From contig JACKAV010000002.1 in the NCBI GenBank assembly GCA_020634895.1, positions 62,001 through 126,000 of the forward strand: 64,000 bases of DNA, read 5' to 3'. Below, piece after piece: positions 1 to 8,391 of this stretch (the stretch's first letter is position 1; every line of letters starts with the position of its first letter). The notes beneath the pieces are model-generated. The model ran no database searches. It was not told the origin of the DNA and worked only from the letters and a program-made list of their open reading frames with translations. Made by a program: the position numbers and the translations under genes. This DNA comes from Anaerolineales bacterium (GTDB taxonomy: Bacteria > Chloroflexota > Anaerolineae > Anaerolineales > Villigracilaceae).

Positions 1-114
1 TGATTTATAAATGACAAATCAATTTTATCTCTCCTCCCAAGCGGATGCAAGAAAAATCGAATTTTATAACAAATATCTAATAAAACCCTTGAAATGGATT
101 TTCGGTCTTTAAAG

Positions 115-147
115 AAAAATTCCGCACCTTTTCGATGCGGAATTTTT
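115..147 (-). terminator. Rho-independent terminator of the small ORF
   Basis: A 12-bp perfect stem (115-126 with 136-147) with a 9-nt loop is flanked by A-rich and T-rich arms. It lies just after the stop of the - strand gene ending at 156, and the T-run lies on the - strand side. Confidence 0.8.
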
Positions 148-155
148 GATAACGG

Positions 156-392
156 CTATTTCTTTTCGCCGCCGAGCAGCCCGCCCAGCAAACCTGCGGC
201 ATCATCCAAACCGATGCCGTCGCTCAAATCGATATTCCCGGCGAGGATGGCATCGAACTTGCCTGCAATATTCGGCGGAAGTTTCTTTTCGACAAAATCC
301 AAGACCACATCCACAGCCTGCAAAGCCTGCGCGTCGGTGATCTTAACTTTTTTGGCGACCAGTTCCGCAATTTCATTTTTTACATTAGACAT
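156..392 (-). CDS. Small conserved-type acidic protein, function unknown
   Basis: A 78-residue protein that I do not assign to a function. It starts at an ATG preceded by AAGGAG at good spacing. The N-terminal half looks helical (residues 1-45, charged and Ala/Val/Leu-rich). The C-terminus is Gly/Leu/Asp-rich, ends GGLLGGEKK, and may be flexible. There is no signal peptide, membrane segment or Cys motif. A terminator follows directly and a candidate promoter lies at 426-454, so it is probably monocistronic. It is divergent from the EamA transporter. Confidence 0.65.
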   Translation of the reverse strand: MSNVKNEIAELVAKKVKITDAQALQAVDVVLDFVEKKLPPNIAGKFDAILAGNIDLSDGIGLDDAAGLLGGLLGGEKK

Positions 393-425
393 ATTGTTGA
401 TTTCTCCTTTTTCAATGATAGCCTG

Positions 426-454
426 AATCTAGCATACCTCATTTTAAACCGCAA
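426..454 (-). promoter_or_regulatory. Candidate sigma70 promoter of the small ORF
   Basis: On the - strand a TTGCGG (-35, 449-454) and TAGATT (-10, 426-431) are separated by 17 nt, and the -10 is preceded by TG at the extended position. It is 33 nt upstream of the ATG at 392. The match is moderate. Confidence 0.4.
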
Positions 455-497
455 GCCATTCCACCACAAACCACTTTCGAGTAAACTCGGCGGCATT

Positions 498-1430
498 ATG
501 GATTCAAAGACCCGCATCCTCCTACCCGCCGCACTTATCATCGCCACATTGGCAGTTTCCACTTCGAGCATTTTTATCCGCTTTGCACAGGGAGACGGCG
601 CGCCGTCATTGGTCATCGCCGCATTGCGGATGACGTTCGCCGCGCTGATGATCGCTCCATTCGCGCTGGCGCGTCATCTTGACGAGATCAAACGCCTCAC
701 ACGGACCGAGATCCTGCTCGGTGTTATCTCGGGCATTTTCCTCGCCTTGCACTTCGCCACATGGATCACGTCTCTTGAATATACAAGCGTTGCCAGTTCG
801 GTCGTCTTCGTAGCGACAGGTCCGCTGTGGGTGGCGATCCTCTCGCCGCTGCTGCTGAAAGAGCACATCTCGCGGACAGCCGTTGTCGGCTTGGCGCTGG
901 CAATGGTCGGCGGAGCAGTGATCGGGTTGTCTGATGCGTGCGTCTGGAATTCAGGTCTTGTCTGCCCGGCGATGAAAGACATCCTCAAAGGTTCAGCCAT
1001 GTGGGGAAATTTCCTCGCGCTGATGGGCGCATGGGCGGTGACCGGTTATCTCATCATCGGACGAAAACTGCGAGCTGGGACGTCGCTCGTGCCTTATATC
1101 CTGCTGGTGTACAGCATGGCTGCGATTGTTTTGATCGTCATTATGCTGGCAACGGGAAATTCATTCTTCGGCTACGAAACTAAAACCTACGGCTGGATTT
1201 TTCTGCTGGCGGCAATTCCGCAGTTGATCGGTCACACCACCTACAATTGGTCACTAAAATATTTGACGGCAACTTTAGTCTCCGTGACCGTGCTCGGCGA
1301 ACCGGTTGGGTCTGCCATTCTGGCGTATTTCATTTTGCACGAAACACCGTCAGCGATGACGATAGCTGGTGGTATATTAATTCTCGCCGGAATTTTCCTT
1401 GCAAGCAAGAATTCGCAATCGAACGGGTGA
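498..1430 (+). CDS. EamA/DMT-family transporter
   Basis: A 310-residue inner-membrane protein with about ten hydrophobic segments arranged as two EamA repeats, roughly residues 10-140 and 165-305. This is the usual length and layout of drug/metabolite transporter (RhaT/YdcZ-like) exporters. The repeat signatures are visible: the first repeat has the SSIFIRFAQ start and the second ends near the LGEPVGSAILAYF segment. The substrate cannot be read from sequence. Gluconokinase follows 12 nt downstream, so the two may be co-transcribed. There is no strong Shine-Dalgarno sequence before the ATG; a weak TAAACT box ends 10 nt upstream. Confidence 0.88.
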   Translation: MDSKTRILLPAALIIATLAVSTSSIFIRFAQGDGAPSLVIAALRMTFAALMIAPFALARHLDEIKRLTRTEILLGVISGIFLALHFATWITSLEYTSVASSVVFVATGPLWVAILSPLLLKEHISRTAVVGLALAMVGGAVIGLSDACVWNSGLVCPAMKDILKGSAMWGNFLALMGAWAVTGYLIIGRKLRAGTSLVPYILLVYSMAAIVLIVIMLATGNSFFGYETKTYGWIFLLAAIPQLIGHTTYNWSLKYLTATLVSVTVLGEPVGSAILAYFILHETPSAMTIAGGILILAGIFLASKNSQSNG

Positions 1431-1442
1431 GGCAAAACTTTT

Positions 1443-1931
1443 GTGACTCAAATAATTATCGTAATGGGCGTGTCTGGTTCAGGCAAGACGACTGTTGGTT
1501 CGATGCTGGCGCATGAACTTGGCTGCGAATTTTACGACGCTGATGATTTTCATTCGCCTGCCAATCGCGAGAAAATGTCACAGGGTTTGCCGCTGACAGA
1601 TGAAGACCGCGCTGATTGGTTGAATTCACTGCAAAATTTAATCCAAGAAAAGTTGGAGAAAAACTCACCCTGCGTTTTGGCGTGTTCCGCGCTGAAGCAG
1701 GTTTATCGCGAGCAATTGTCCATCGATGAAAGTATCCGGTTTGTGTATCTGCATGGGACGTATGACCAGATCGAAACAAGAATGAAGCGCAGACAGTCCC
1801 ATTACATGCCAGTGGAACTATTGAAAAGTCAGTTCGAAACGCTGGAAGAACCGACGGACGCCCTGTATGTGGATATTTCCAAAACGCCGGAAGAGATCGT
1901 TCAAATCATCCGAAAAGGAATCACACCATGA
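1443..1931 (+). CDS. gntK: Gluconokinase
   Basis: A 162-residue cytoplasmic kinase that phosphorylates D-gluconate to 6-phosphogluconate, feeding the pentose phosphate or Entner-Doudoroff routes. The Walker A loop GVSGSGKTTVG is at residues 9-19. The downstream DADDFHSPANREKMSQGLPLTDEDR stretch, which starts near residue 33, is the typical GntK substrate region, and the length is standard. The start is a GTG; the first in-frame ATG lies inside the P-loop strand. It overlaps the next gene by 4 nt (ATGA). It links functionally to pgl-gnd-zwf at 53.6-56.9 kb in this window. Confidence 0.93.
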   Translation: MTQIIIVMGVSGSGKTTVGSMLAHELGCEFYDADDFHSPANREKMSQGLPLTDEDRADWLNSLQNLIQEKLEKNSPCVLACSALKQVYREQLSIDESIRFVYLHGTYDQIETRMKRRQSHYMPVELLKSQFETLEEPTDALYVDISKTPEEIVQIIRKGITP

Positions 1932-2410
1932 AGCTCCCTGCACATCTTTACCTCGACGAGCACGACATTCCGTATGAAGCAAAAAGCTTTTCGCCTGAAA
2001 CCGAAAAAGGCGCAGCAAACGTCGCAAAGGTTTTGGATTTTCCTGAACGCCAGGCGGTGAAAACGCTCATCTTTCAAGTTGTGGATTCAGAGGAGTGTGT
2101 GCTGGTGATGCTTGGCGGCGACCAAAATGCCATTTCGGGAAATCTAAAAAGAGCCATCGGATCGCGCAATATTCGGATGGCGCCGCCTGAAAAGGTCAAA
2201 GAAGTGACCGGATATATCATCGGCTCGATCCCCGCCTTTGGCTGGCAGCCCGAAGGACTCCGTACCTTCCTCGAAGCGACTCTGACCGAAGAGCCCATCC
2301 TCGGCACGGGAGCCGGTCAATGGGGCGAAGAGATCATGATCACGCCGGAAAATTTGATCAAAGCCAGTAATGCCAGAGTTGTGAACCTGACCATTAAAAA
2401 TAACGAGTAG
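1928..2410 (+). CDS. YbaK/EbsC-type aminoacyl-tRNA deacylase
   Basis: A 160-residue protein of the YbaK/ProX trans-editing family, which hydrolyses mischarged Cys-tRNA(Pro) or related species in the cytoplasm. The family core is visible: the region around residue 43 (QAVKTLIF) holds the conserved Lys. A later G-S-x-N-x-x-x-A block precedes the VTGYIIGSIPAFG segment, which matches the family's VxGGxSP/GF motif. It overlaps gluconokinase by 4 nt and is followed after 18 nt by a cupin gene, so this looks like a small operon. The exact tRNA substrate is not determinable. Confidence 0.85.
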   Translation: MKLPAHLYLDEHDIPYEAKSFSPETEKGAANVAKVLDFPERQAVKTLIFQVVDSEECVLVMLGGDQNAISGNLKRAIGSRNIRMAPPEKVKEVTGYIIGSIPAFGWQPEGLRTFLEATLTEEPILGTGAGQWGEEIMITPENLIKASNARVVNLTIKNNE

Positions 2411-2428
2411 TAAATTATTGAGGTTGAT

Positions 2429-2953
2429 ATGAATGCAGAAATAAAAGCACTGATCGAGCATTTCAAGTTCGAGCCGCTCCCCGTGGAAGGGACTTTATTC
2501 GCCAGCACGTATCGTTCGGAAGACAGTCTCCCAAACGGCAAACCCTACGGGACGGGCATGATCGGGATGTATTGTCATGAGCCTCGCAGCGTTTCATACT
2601 TCCATAAATTAACCATCGATGAAATGTGGCATTTTTATGGCGGCGACCCACTGAGACTGATCCTTTTATATCCTGATGGTTCCACTTGCGATGTGATTCT
2701 TGGAAATGATCCGCTGAAAGGACATCAGGTGCAATTCGTGATTCCTGCCGGGGTATGGCAGGCGGGTCACTGCATGGAAGGCGGAAAATACTCCCTTTTC
2801 GGCTGCACACTTGCCCCCGGTTTTACCGATGACATTTTCACAGGTGGAACACAAGACGAATTGCTCAAGTTATATCCAGATAGAAAAAATGATATTTCGC
2901 TTTATGGTCTGACAGGCGATAACATATCCATGCCGGAAGGGTTTGCGCAGTAA
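2429..2953 (+). CDS. Cupin (DUF985) domain protein
   Basis: A 174-residue single-domain cupin of the DUF985 (Cupin_5) type. Family landmarks include the N-terminal helix, EGTLFASTYRS, the FHKLTIDEMWHFYGGDPL segment with a metal-binding-like Glu/His pair near residues 69-72, VIPAGVWQAGH near residue 110 and the late FTLAPGF-like stretch (FGCTLAPGFTDD). Members are small cytoplasmic proteins with suspected epimerase or sugar-binding roles, but no activity is established for this branch. It is the last gene of the DMT-gntK-YbaK run and ends before a bidirectional terminator. Confidence 0.85.
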   Translation: MNAEIKALIEHFKFEPLPVEGTLFASTYRSEDSLPNGKPYGTGMIGMYCHEPRSVSYFHKLTIDEMWHFYGGDPLRLILLYPDGSTCDVILGNDPLKGHQVQFVIPAGVWQAGHCMEGGKYSLFGCTLAPGFTDDIFTGGTQDELLKLYPDRKNDISLYGLTGDNISMPEGFAQ

Positions 2954-3008
2954 GCACATCTCACCTCAATCCCAAGGACTTAGCCGCGGATTTCACAAAT
3001 TTACACAA

Positions 3009-3042
3009 AAAAAGCCGACCAGTTGTAACTGGTCGGCTTTTT
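3009..3042. terminator. Bidirectional rho-independent terminator
   Basis: A 16-bp perfect inverted repeat (3009-3024 with 3027-3042) with A5 on the left and T5 on the right. It lies between the convergent cupin and malQ genes and serves both. Confidence 0.9.
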
Positions 3043-3056
3043 GAGCTTAATCCTGT

Positions 3057-4559
3057 TTATCGTAAAGTCATCCAGTTTAGGTCACGCAAGCCTGCGGCGA
3101 GATCTTCGCGGAAATCATTTTCGGACATGCGCCATTCCCAATTGCCGCCGAGCCGGCTTGGATAGTTCATCCGCGCCTCGCCGCCCAGACCGAGAATATC
3201 CTGCATGGGAGTAACGGCGATCACAGCGACGGATTTCCACACAGCACGGATAAGGTCCCATGCAAAATCGTGACCGTCCACACCAAGATAGCGGCGCGCA
3301 AAATCCTTTTCGTTATCCGGCGCGGAGTTGAACCAACCCATTGCCGTGTCATTGTCATGAGTGCCAGTATAGGCAACATAATTGGGAACATAGTTATGCG
3401 GCAGGAAGGGATTGTCGGGACCGGTGAAGCCAAATTGCAAAACCTTCATGCCGGGAAGGTCAAAAGCGTGCAGCAATTCGATCACATCAGGCGTGACGAG
3501 TCCCAGATCTTCCGCCACAATGGGCAGACCAACACCCGCCGCATCGCCATTACCAAGGTCTTCGTCGATGGTGCGGAACAAGTCCTTGCCGGGACCGGGA
3601 ACCCAGCGCCCGTTCTCGGCGGTCTTTTCGGTAGCGGGAATTTCATAATAACCGGCAAAACCGCGGAAGTGGTCGAAGCGCAAAATATCCACGGTGTTTA
3701 ATACTGCATGAATACGCGAAAGCCACCAGGCGTAGCCCTCTTTTTTATGGACTTCCCAGTTGTAAAGCGGATTGCCCCACAACTGTCCGGTCTTTGAGAA
3801 AAGATCAGGCGGAACTCCTGCCACAACGGTAGGATTGCCGCTCTCATCGAGGAAGAACAGATCAGGATGAGCCCAAACGTCGGCTGAATCATAAGCGACA
3901 AAAATGGGAATGTCGCCCATGATCTGAATGCCCTTTTCATTTGCATATTTGCGGAGTTTGGTCCACTCACGGAAGAAAAGGAATTGATAAAAGGAGTAAC
4001 GTGTAATGGCTTCGGCTAATTCTTTTCTGGCTTTGGTCATCGCTGTCTTTTTGCGAAGCTTCAAAGCGGAATCCCATCCGCTCCATGAGCCGCCGCCGTT
4101 CACTTCTTTCAACGCCATGAATAGAGAGAAATCGTCCAGCCAGGAGGCGTTCTCGGCGCAGAAATAACTGAAGGCTTCGCGTAAATCTCCCGGGTTGGTT
4201 TGGAAGCGCTGAAACGCTTTCAGCAGCAGATCAAGCTTTTTAGGTATGACCGCTCCAAAGTCCACGCGTGAGGCGGGCAATCCCTTTAGCGCCTCCAGAT
4301 CATCCTGTGTAACCAATCCTTCGGCGAGCAGGTCATCCGGGCTGATGAGATAAGGATTGCCTGCAAAAGCCGAAAAACATTGATACGGCGAATCGCCATA
4401 TCCGGTGGGACCGAGCGGAAGGATCTGCCAGATCTTGCAGCCCGTGGAAGCGAGCCAATCGACAAAGCGATATGCCTGCGGACCAAGGTCGCCGATGCCG
4501 TACGGACCCGGCAGGCTGGTGGGATGAAAAAGAATACCGGAAGAACGTTTGAATGCCAT
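3057..4559 (-). CDS. malQ: 4-alpha-glucanotransferase (amylomaltase, GH77)
   Basis: A 500-residue GH77 enzyme that transfers alpha-1,4-glucan segments between maltodextrins in the cytoplasm. Diagnostic stretches are the N-terminal SSGILFHPTSLPGPYGIGD, WQILPLGPTGYGDSPYQ near residue 42, the RFDHFRGF segment carrying the catalytic Asp near residue 295, and VAEDLG with the catalytic Glu near residue 345. GTHDNDT follows near residue 395. The length is typical. It lies 2 nt downstream of glgA and is co-directional, so both are in one transcript for glycogen/maltodextrin turnover. Confidence 0.96.
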   Translation of the reverse strand: MAFKRSSGILFHPTSLPGPYGIGDLGPQAYRFVDWLASTGCKIWQILPLGPTGYGDSPYQCFSAFAGNPYLISPDDLLAEGLVTQDDLEALKGLPASRVDFGAVIPKKLDLLLKAFQRFQTNPGDLREAFSYFCAENASWLDDFSLFMALKEVNGGGSWSGWDSALKLRKKTAMTKARKELAEAITRYSFYQFLFFREWTKLRKYANEKGIQIMGDIPIFVAYDSADVWAHPDLFFLDESGNPTVVAGVPPDLFSKTGQLWGNPLYNWEVHKKEGYAWWLSRIHAVLNTVDILRFDHFRGFAGYYEIPATEKTAENGRWVPGPGKDLFRTIDEDLGNGDAAGVGLPIVAEDLGLVTPDVIELLHAFDLPGMKVLQFGFTGPDNPFLPHNYVPNYVAYTGTHDNDTAMGWFNSAPDNEKDFARRYLGVDGHDFAWDLIRAVWKSVAVIAVTPMQDILGLGGEARMNYPSRLGGNWEWRMSENDFREDLAAGLRDLNWMTLR

Positions 4560-4561
4560 GA

Positions 4562-5983
4562 TTATTTCACCAATGATTGATAGAGTTTTAGATATTCACG
4601 CGCCGATGACTCCCATGAAAAATCGGTTGCCATGCCTGCGCGCTGAATGGACTCCCATTTCTCGTGGTCTGGGAGCGTTTTGAGTCCTGTCTTGATGGCG
4701 CTGACCAACGACATATGATGCATTTTCTCGAAGACAAAACCGGTTTCATCCTGCTTGACCGTATCCTTCAAGCCGCCCACTGCGCGGACGACGGGTACGC
4801 ACCCGTAGCGCATCGCGATCATTTGGGCAAGTCCGCAAGGTTCATATCGGGAAGGCATGAGGATCATGTCAGCACCGGCGTAGATCTGACGCGCGAGTTT
4901 CGCATCGAAACGCAGTTCGGCTTTGATCTTTTCGGGAAATAGATTTTGCAATTCGCGGGCGGTTTCTTCCAATTTTGGGTCGCCTGTTCCGAGGATGACC
5001 GCTTGAAAATCGATGCGCTTCATATTTTTGAGCGCAGTAAAAGCGAGGTCAACGCCTTTCTGAACATCCATGCGGGAAATGATCGCAAGCAGAGGAATAT
5101 CCGGGTTGCGAGCAAGCCCAAGTTTTTCCTGCAATAACTCCTTGTTCTCGGCGCGTCGCTTGAGCGTATCGAGGTTGTAATTAACGCTGATGGCTTTATC
5201 AGTAGCCGGGTCAAATGAGACGGTGTCAATGCCGTTCAAAATTCCGCTCAACGTTTCTCTTCGCTGCCCCAGAAATTCCTGAAGTCCGCAGCCAAATTCC
5301 TCGGTGAGGACTTCGCCCGCATATCCCGGCGAGACAGCCACGATTGCATCCGAAGCCCACAGTCCCAATGGAAGCGGTAAAACCCGCGCCCATTCGGGCA
5401 GGTCAGTTTGGGCGAGCTTGATCCCGTAACTTTCCAGAATACCGCCAACATCCGCGCCCATGAAAGGCAAATTATGAAGGGACACAACACCAGCAACGTG
5501 CTTTGCGCCCGCTTCCCAACGTTTGGTCAGGTTCACATAAATGCTCAACGCCGTGTGCCAGTCATTCGCGTGGACAACGTCCGGCTGCCAGTTGATATAT
5601 CGCGGGAGTTCCATTGCCGCCAATGAGAAGAAGGCATATTTTTCAGAGTCGCGCGATGCGTCGAGGGAATAGACAGATCCGTTCGCGCGGATGGGCTCGC
5701 CGCCGATGAAGTAGACGGGCATATCGTCAAGCACAGTTTCGAACGCCTCAACCTGGACCTCGGAGTCGCCGCGCTGTATCGAAAAGGGTTCCAGCGGACG
5801 GAGATTCTCCGCTTTCACCACCGGGTGATACGGCAGCACAAGGCGGACATCCAATTTCAGATCATCATTTGAAAGCGCACGTAATTCGCGCGGAAGCACA
5901 CCCGCAACGTCGCCAAGCCCGCCGACTTTGATAAAAGGGTCGGCTTCAGCAGCGAGAAAGAACACGTTTATGGTTTTAGACAT
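4562..5983 (-). CDS. glgA: Glycogen synthase (GT5)
   Basis: A 473-residue GT5 glycosyltransferase that adds glucose from ADP-glucose (or UDP-glucose) to glycogen. The N-terminal KVGGLGDVAGVLPREL motif (residues 19-34) is the ADP-glucose-binding signature, and the PSRYEPCGLAQMIAMRYG segment near residue 378 is the second nucleotide-sugar site. The length is normal. It is the first gene of a glgA-malQ pair. Upstream there is a TAAAAT box whose last base is only 8 nt before the ATG and no Shine-Dalgarno sequence, suggesting a leaderless message. Confidence 0.96.
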   Translation of the reverse strand: MSKTINVFFLAAEADPFIKVGGLGDVAGVLPRELRALSNDDLKLDVRLVLPYHPVVKAENLRPLEPFSIQRGDSEVQVEAFETVLDDMPVYFIGGEPIRANGSVYSLDASRDSEKYAFFSLAAMELPRYINWQPDVVHANDWHTALSIYVNLTKRWEAGAKHVAGVVSLHNLPFMGADVGGILESYGIKLAQTDLPEWARVLPLPLGLWASDAIVAVSPGYAGEVLTEEFGCGLQEFLGQRRETLSGILNGIDTVSFDPATDKAISVNYNLDTLKRRAENKELLQEKLGLARNPDIPLLAIISRMDVQKGVDLAFTALKNMKRIDFQAVILGTGDPKLEETARELQNLFPEKIKAELRFDAKLARQIYAGADMILMPSRYEPCGLAQMIAMRYGCVPVVRAVGGLKDTVKQDETGFVFEKMHHMSLVSAIKTGLKTLPDHEKWESIQRAGMATDFSWESSAREYLKLYQSLVK

Positions 5984-5990
5984 GGATGGT

Positions 5991-5996
5991 ATTTTA
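5991..5996 (-). promoter_or_regulatory. Candidate -10 box of glgA, leaderless
   Basis: The - strand reads TAAAAT with 7 nt before the glgA ATG and no purine-rich ribosome site. No clear -35 was seen. Confidence 0.4.
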
Positions 5997-6009
5997 CACC
6001 CCGCCGAAG

Positions 6010-6813
6010 CTATTCAATGACGATTCCATCAAGGTTATCTTTCGGCTCAGGATACTTCATTTTCAGCCCTTTGAGCGTATCAACCAGCACCGTGGAAATG
6101 ACCAGATCACGGTGCCATTTGCGATCCGCAGGCACAATGTACCAGGGCGCATGCTTCTTGCTCGTCTTGCTTAGCATGGCTTCATACGCTTTTTGATAAT
6201 CATCCCATAACTTTCGCTCCCCAAGATCACCAACGCTGAACTTCCAATGCTTCGACGGGTCGTCAAGGCGGGCTTGCAGGCGTTCCTTTTGTTCTTCCTT
6301 GCTGATATGCAGATAGAACTTCAAAATGGTCGTCCCGTTTTCCGCCAGCATGGATTCAAACTCATTGATCTGGTCATAACGCTTCGACCAGACATCCTTC
6401 GGCACATAATCATGCACGCGAACCACCAGCACATCTTCATAGTGGCTGCGGTTGAAGATCACCATTTCGCCGTTGGCTGGTGTCACTTTATGAACGCGCC
6501 ATAAAAAATCATGCGAAAGCTCTTCGGGCGTGGGAACCTTGAAACTGGCAACCTTCACACCCTGCGGGTTAACGCCATCGAACACGCGCCGAATGGTGCC
6601 ATCCTTGCCGCCGGTATCCATTGCCTGTAAAACCACCAAAACCTTATGCTTCCCTTCGGCATAAAGCAGTTCCTGCAATTCCTGTAATTCCTGATTCAAT
6701 TTCGCAATGGCTTCCAAGCCTTCTTTTTTGCCACCCTTGAAATCACCCGTTTCATGCGGGTCGCGTTTCGTTAAATCGACCTTCTCTCCGGGTTCAACCA
6801 AATATCTCTTCAT
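6010..6813 (-). CDS. ppk2: PPK2-family polyphosphate kinase
   Basis: A 267-residue PPK2-type phosphotransferase that moves phosphate between polyphosphate and nucleotides in the cytoplasm. The P-loop-like QAMDTGGKDGTIRRVF (about residues 63-78) and the lid-like RSHYEDVLVVRVHDYVP (about residues 121-137) are the family signatures. The length fits the single-domain class that phosphorylates AMP, ADP or both; which one cannot be told by eye. A GGAGG ribosome site precedes the ATG. It lies between glgA and tRNA-His, with its own terminator-bounded start. Confidence 0.93.
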   Translation of the reverse strand: MKRYLVEPGEKVDLTKRDPHETGDFKGGKKEGLEAIAKLNQELQELQELLYAEGKHKVLVVLQAMDTGGKDGTIRRVFDGVNPQGVKVASFKVPTPEELSHDFLWRVHKVTPANGEMVIFNRSHYEDVLVVRVHDYVPKDVWSKRYDQINEFESMLAENGTTILKFYLHISKEEQKERLQARLDDPSKHWKFSVGDLGERKLWDDYQKAYEAMLSKTSKKHAPWYIVPADRKWHRDLVISTVLVDTLKGLKMKYPEPKDNLDGIVIE

Positions 6814-6832
6814 GAGACCTCCAAGTGTTTAT

Positions 6833-6864
6833 AAAAAACCTCCGAGCGTTTTGCCCAGAGGTTT
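6833..6864 (-). terminator. Terminator downstream of tRNA-His
   Basis: On the - strand a 9-bp stem (6836-6844 with 6856-6864, one G-T pair) is followed by a T6 run at 6838-6833. It lies directly after the tRNA 3' end and ends 19 nt before the PPK2 ATG. Confidence 0.75.
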
Positions 6865-6873
6865 GAATTGGTG

Positions 6874-6946
6874 GGAGCCTGATGGGTTTCGAACCCACAA
6901 CATCCACATCCACAGTGTGGCGCTCTGCCGTTGAGCTACAGGCTCC
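6874..6946 (-). tRNA. tRNA-His (anticodon GTG)
   Basis: The - strand folds as a full cloverleaf: acceptor stem 6939-6945 with 6875-6881, a D-arm beginning TAGCTCAAC, an anticodon stem closing around CTGTGGA with anticodon GTG, and a T-arm GTGGGTTCGAAACCCAT. A genomically encoded G at -1 pairs with C73 (6946 with 6874), the identity element specific to tRNA-His. CCA is not encoded. It lies 22 nt downstream of hisS on the same strand. Confidence 0.95.
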
Positions 6947-6962
6947 ATAATTAGCGGGCGAG

Positions 6963-6968
6963 ATTATA
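6963..6968 (-). promoter_or_regulatory. Extended -10 promoter of tRNA-His
   Basis: The - strand reads TGATATAAT, an extended -10 (TG-n-TATAAT), placed 17 nt before the tRNA 5' end. The TGA of this string is also the hisS stop codon. No good -35 is visible inside hisS. Confidence 0.55.
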
Positions 6969-8237
6969 TCACAAGATTTTTTGGATGGCGGACAGAACCG
7001 CCTCTCTCTGGACCTGAACCTGTTCGCCGTTTCCAAGGTTTTTGACCACGACCAGACCTTTTTCCACTTCATCGGGTCCGAGGACCAAAGCCGCTTTCAT
7101 CTTCATTTTATCCGCAAATTTGAACTGCTTCGGCAGTTTCGTCGGCTCGGGGAAAACCATCACGCTCAAACCGGATTCTCTCAACTCCGCCGCCAAAGCA
7201 ATGGACTGCATCCATAACTTTTCGTCGAATACAGTGACCAGCACCTGCGCCGGGCTGGGATTAAATTCCGGCACAAGCCCTGCCTCCTGCAAGATGATCC
7301 CAATGACAACGTCGCCCATCGCGAAGCCGACACCCGAAAGCGGCTGCCCGCCGACATCCGCCAGAAGATTGTCGTAGCGACCGCCGCCGAAGATGGCGCG
7401 TTTCAATGAGCCGGTCACATCAAAGGCTTCGAAGACGGTACCGGTGTAGTACAACAGTCCGCGCATGATGTTCGGGTCGAATTTGACGTAATCTTTCACA
7501 CCCAAGGCTTCCAACGCGGCAAAAAGGCGGACTAGTTCATCGCTCTTTTTCCACAATTCAAAATTGCCGAGAATATCCTTCAAGCCGTCGAGCTGCTTTT
7601 GGTTCAAACCAAGGTCAAGGGCGTAGGCGTCCCATTTGGCGGATTCCATCTTGGTGCGGCGATCCACCAGATTCGAAACGTCGAGGCGTTTTTCTAAAGG
7701 AATCTCCAACGCGTCAAACTCAGAATCCATCAGGCGGCGATTATTCACATAGATCAGAGCCCGCTCCGGGCTGAGTCCGACCGAGCGCAGGAATGTCGCC
7801 CCAACTGCGATCAGTTCCGCATCCGCTTCCGGCGAGTTGACTCCCAGCATATCCACATTCCATTGGAAGAACTCGCGCGTGCGACCCTTTTGAGGCTGCT
7901 CATAACGCCAGAACGGACCGAACGACCACCAGCGAACCGGAAAGACCAACTCGCCCTGTTTGGCAGCGATCATGCGTGCCAGGCTGGGTGTCAATTCCGG
8001 GCGCAGGGTTACCAAATCTCCCCCGCGATCTTCAAAGGTAAAAGACTGCTTCTTGACCAATTCTTCGCCGGATTTTGCCGCGTAGAGGTCGATCGTTTCT
8101 ATAAATGGCGCGTCCCATTCCTGATAACCAAACGCCTGAGCCGCAGACCGGACCTTGCCATAGATAAAGTTCCGCAATGCCATTTGCTCAGGATAAAACT
8201 CGCGGGTGCCTTTAACAGACTGAATAGTAGATTTCAT
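6969..8237 (-). CDS. hisS: Histidyl-tRNA synthetase
   Basis: A 422-residue class II synthetase that charges tRNA-His. Class II motif 2 appears as GPFWRYEQPQKGRTREFFQW, and the histidine-binding GGGRYDNL precedes the motif 3 segment GVGFAMGDVVIG. A C-terminal anticodon-binding domain (about residues 325-422) follows. The start is the ATG at 8237 because GGGAG sits 3-8 nt upstream; a 12-codon upstream extension to 8273 has no ribosome site. Its cognate tRNA lies immediately downstream. Confidence 0.95.
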   Translation of the reverse strand: MKSTIQSVKGTREFYPEQMALRNFIYGKVRSAAQAFGYQEWDAPFIETIDLYAAKSGEELVKKQSFTFEDRGGDLVTLRPELTPSLARMIAAKQGELVFPVRWWSFGPFWRYEQPQKGRTREFFQWNVDMLGVNSPEADAELIAVGATFLRSVGLSPERALIYVNNRRLMDSEFDALEIPLEKRLDVSNLVDRRTKMESAKWDAYALDLGLNQKQLDGLKDILGNFELWKKSDELVRLFAALEALGVKDYVKFDPNIMRGLLYYTGTVFEAFDVTGSLKRAIFGGGRYDNLLADVGGQPLSGVGFAMGDVVIGIILQEAGLVPEFNPSPAQVLVTVFDEKLWMQSIALAAELRESGLSVMVFPEPTKLPKQFKFADKMKMKAALVLGPDEVEKGLVVVKNLGNGEQVQVQREAVLSAIQKIL

Positions 8238-8335
8238 TGACTTCTCCCAAAAAACTGAACCCGATTTTAGCATATTCTCAAAAAAGGCTTATGACAATCA
8301 ACACAACTTGACGGGAACAATCGCACTGCCGTTTA

Positions 8336-8355
8336 TTTGTGAAAAATAGTACAAA
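8336..8355 (+). promoter_or_regulatory. Candidate inverted-repeat operator before the hydrogenase operon
   Basis: TTTGT (8336-8340), 10 nt, then ACAAA (8351-8355) form an inverted repeat with the size of CRP/FNR-family sites. A GATAAT box follows at 8367-8372 and the first ATG is at 8392. The bases do not match either the CRP or FNR consensus closely. Confidence 0.3.
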
Positions 8356-8391
8356 TAGGACGCAAAGATAATTTTACTAAGGAGAGACACT

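Noticed and set aside
94..426. A + strand open frame over the small gene
   Set aside because: It is an antisense shadow of the - strand gene with a ribosome site and terminator; no supporting start features.
8336..8355. Classical CRP or FNR site
   Set aside because: TTTGT/ACAAA has the right size but lacks TGTGA...TCACA and TTGAT...ATCAA; listed only as a weak candidate.
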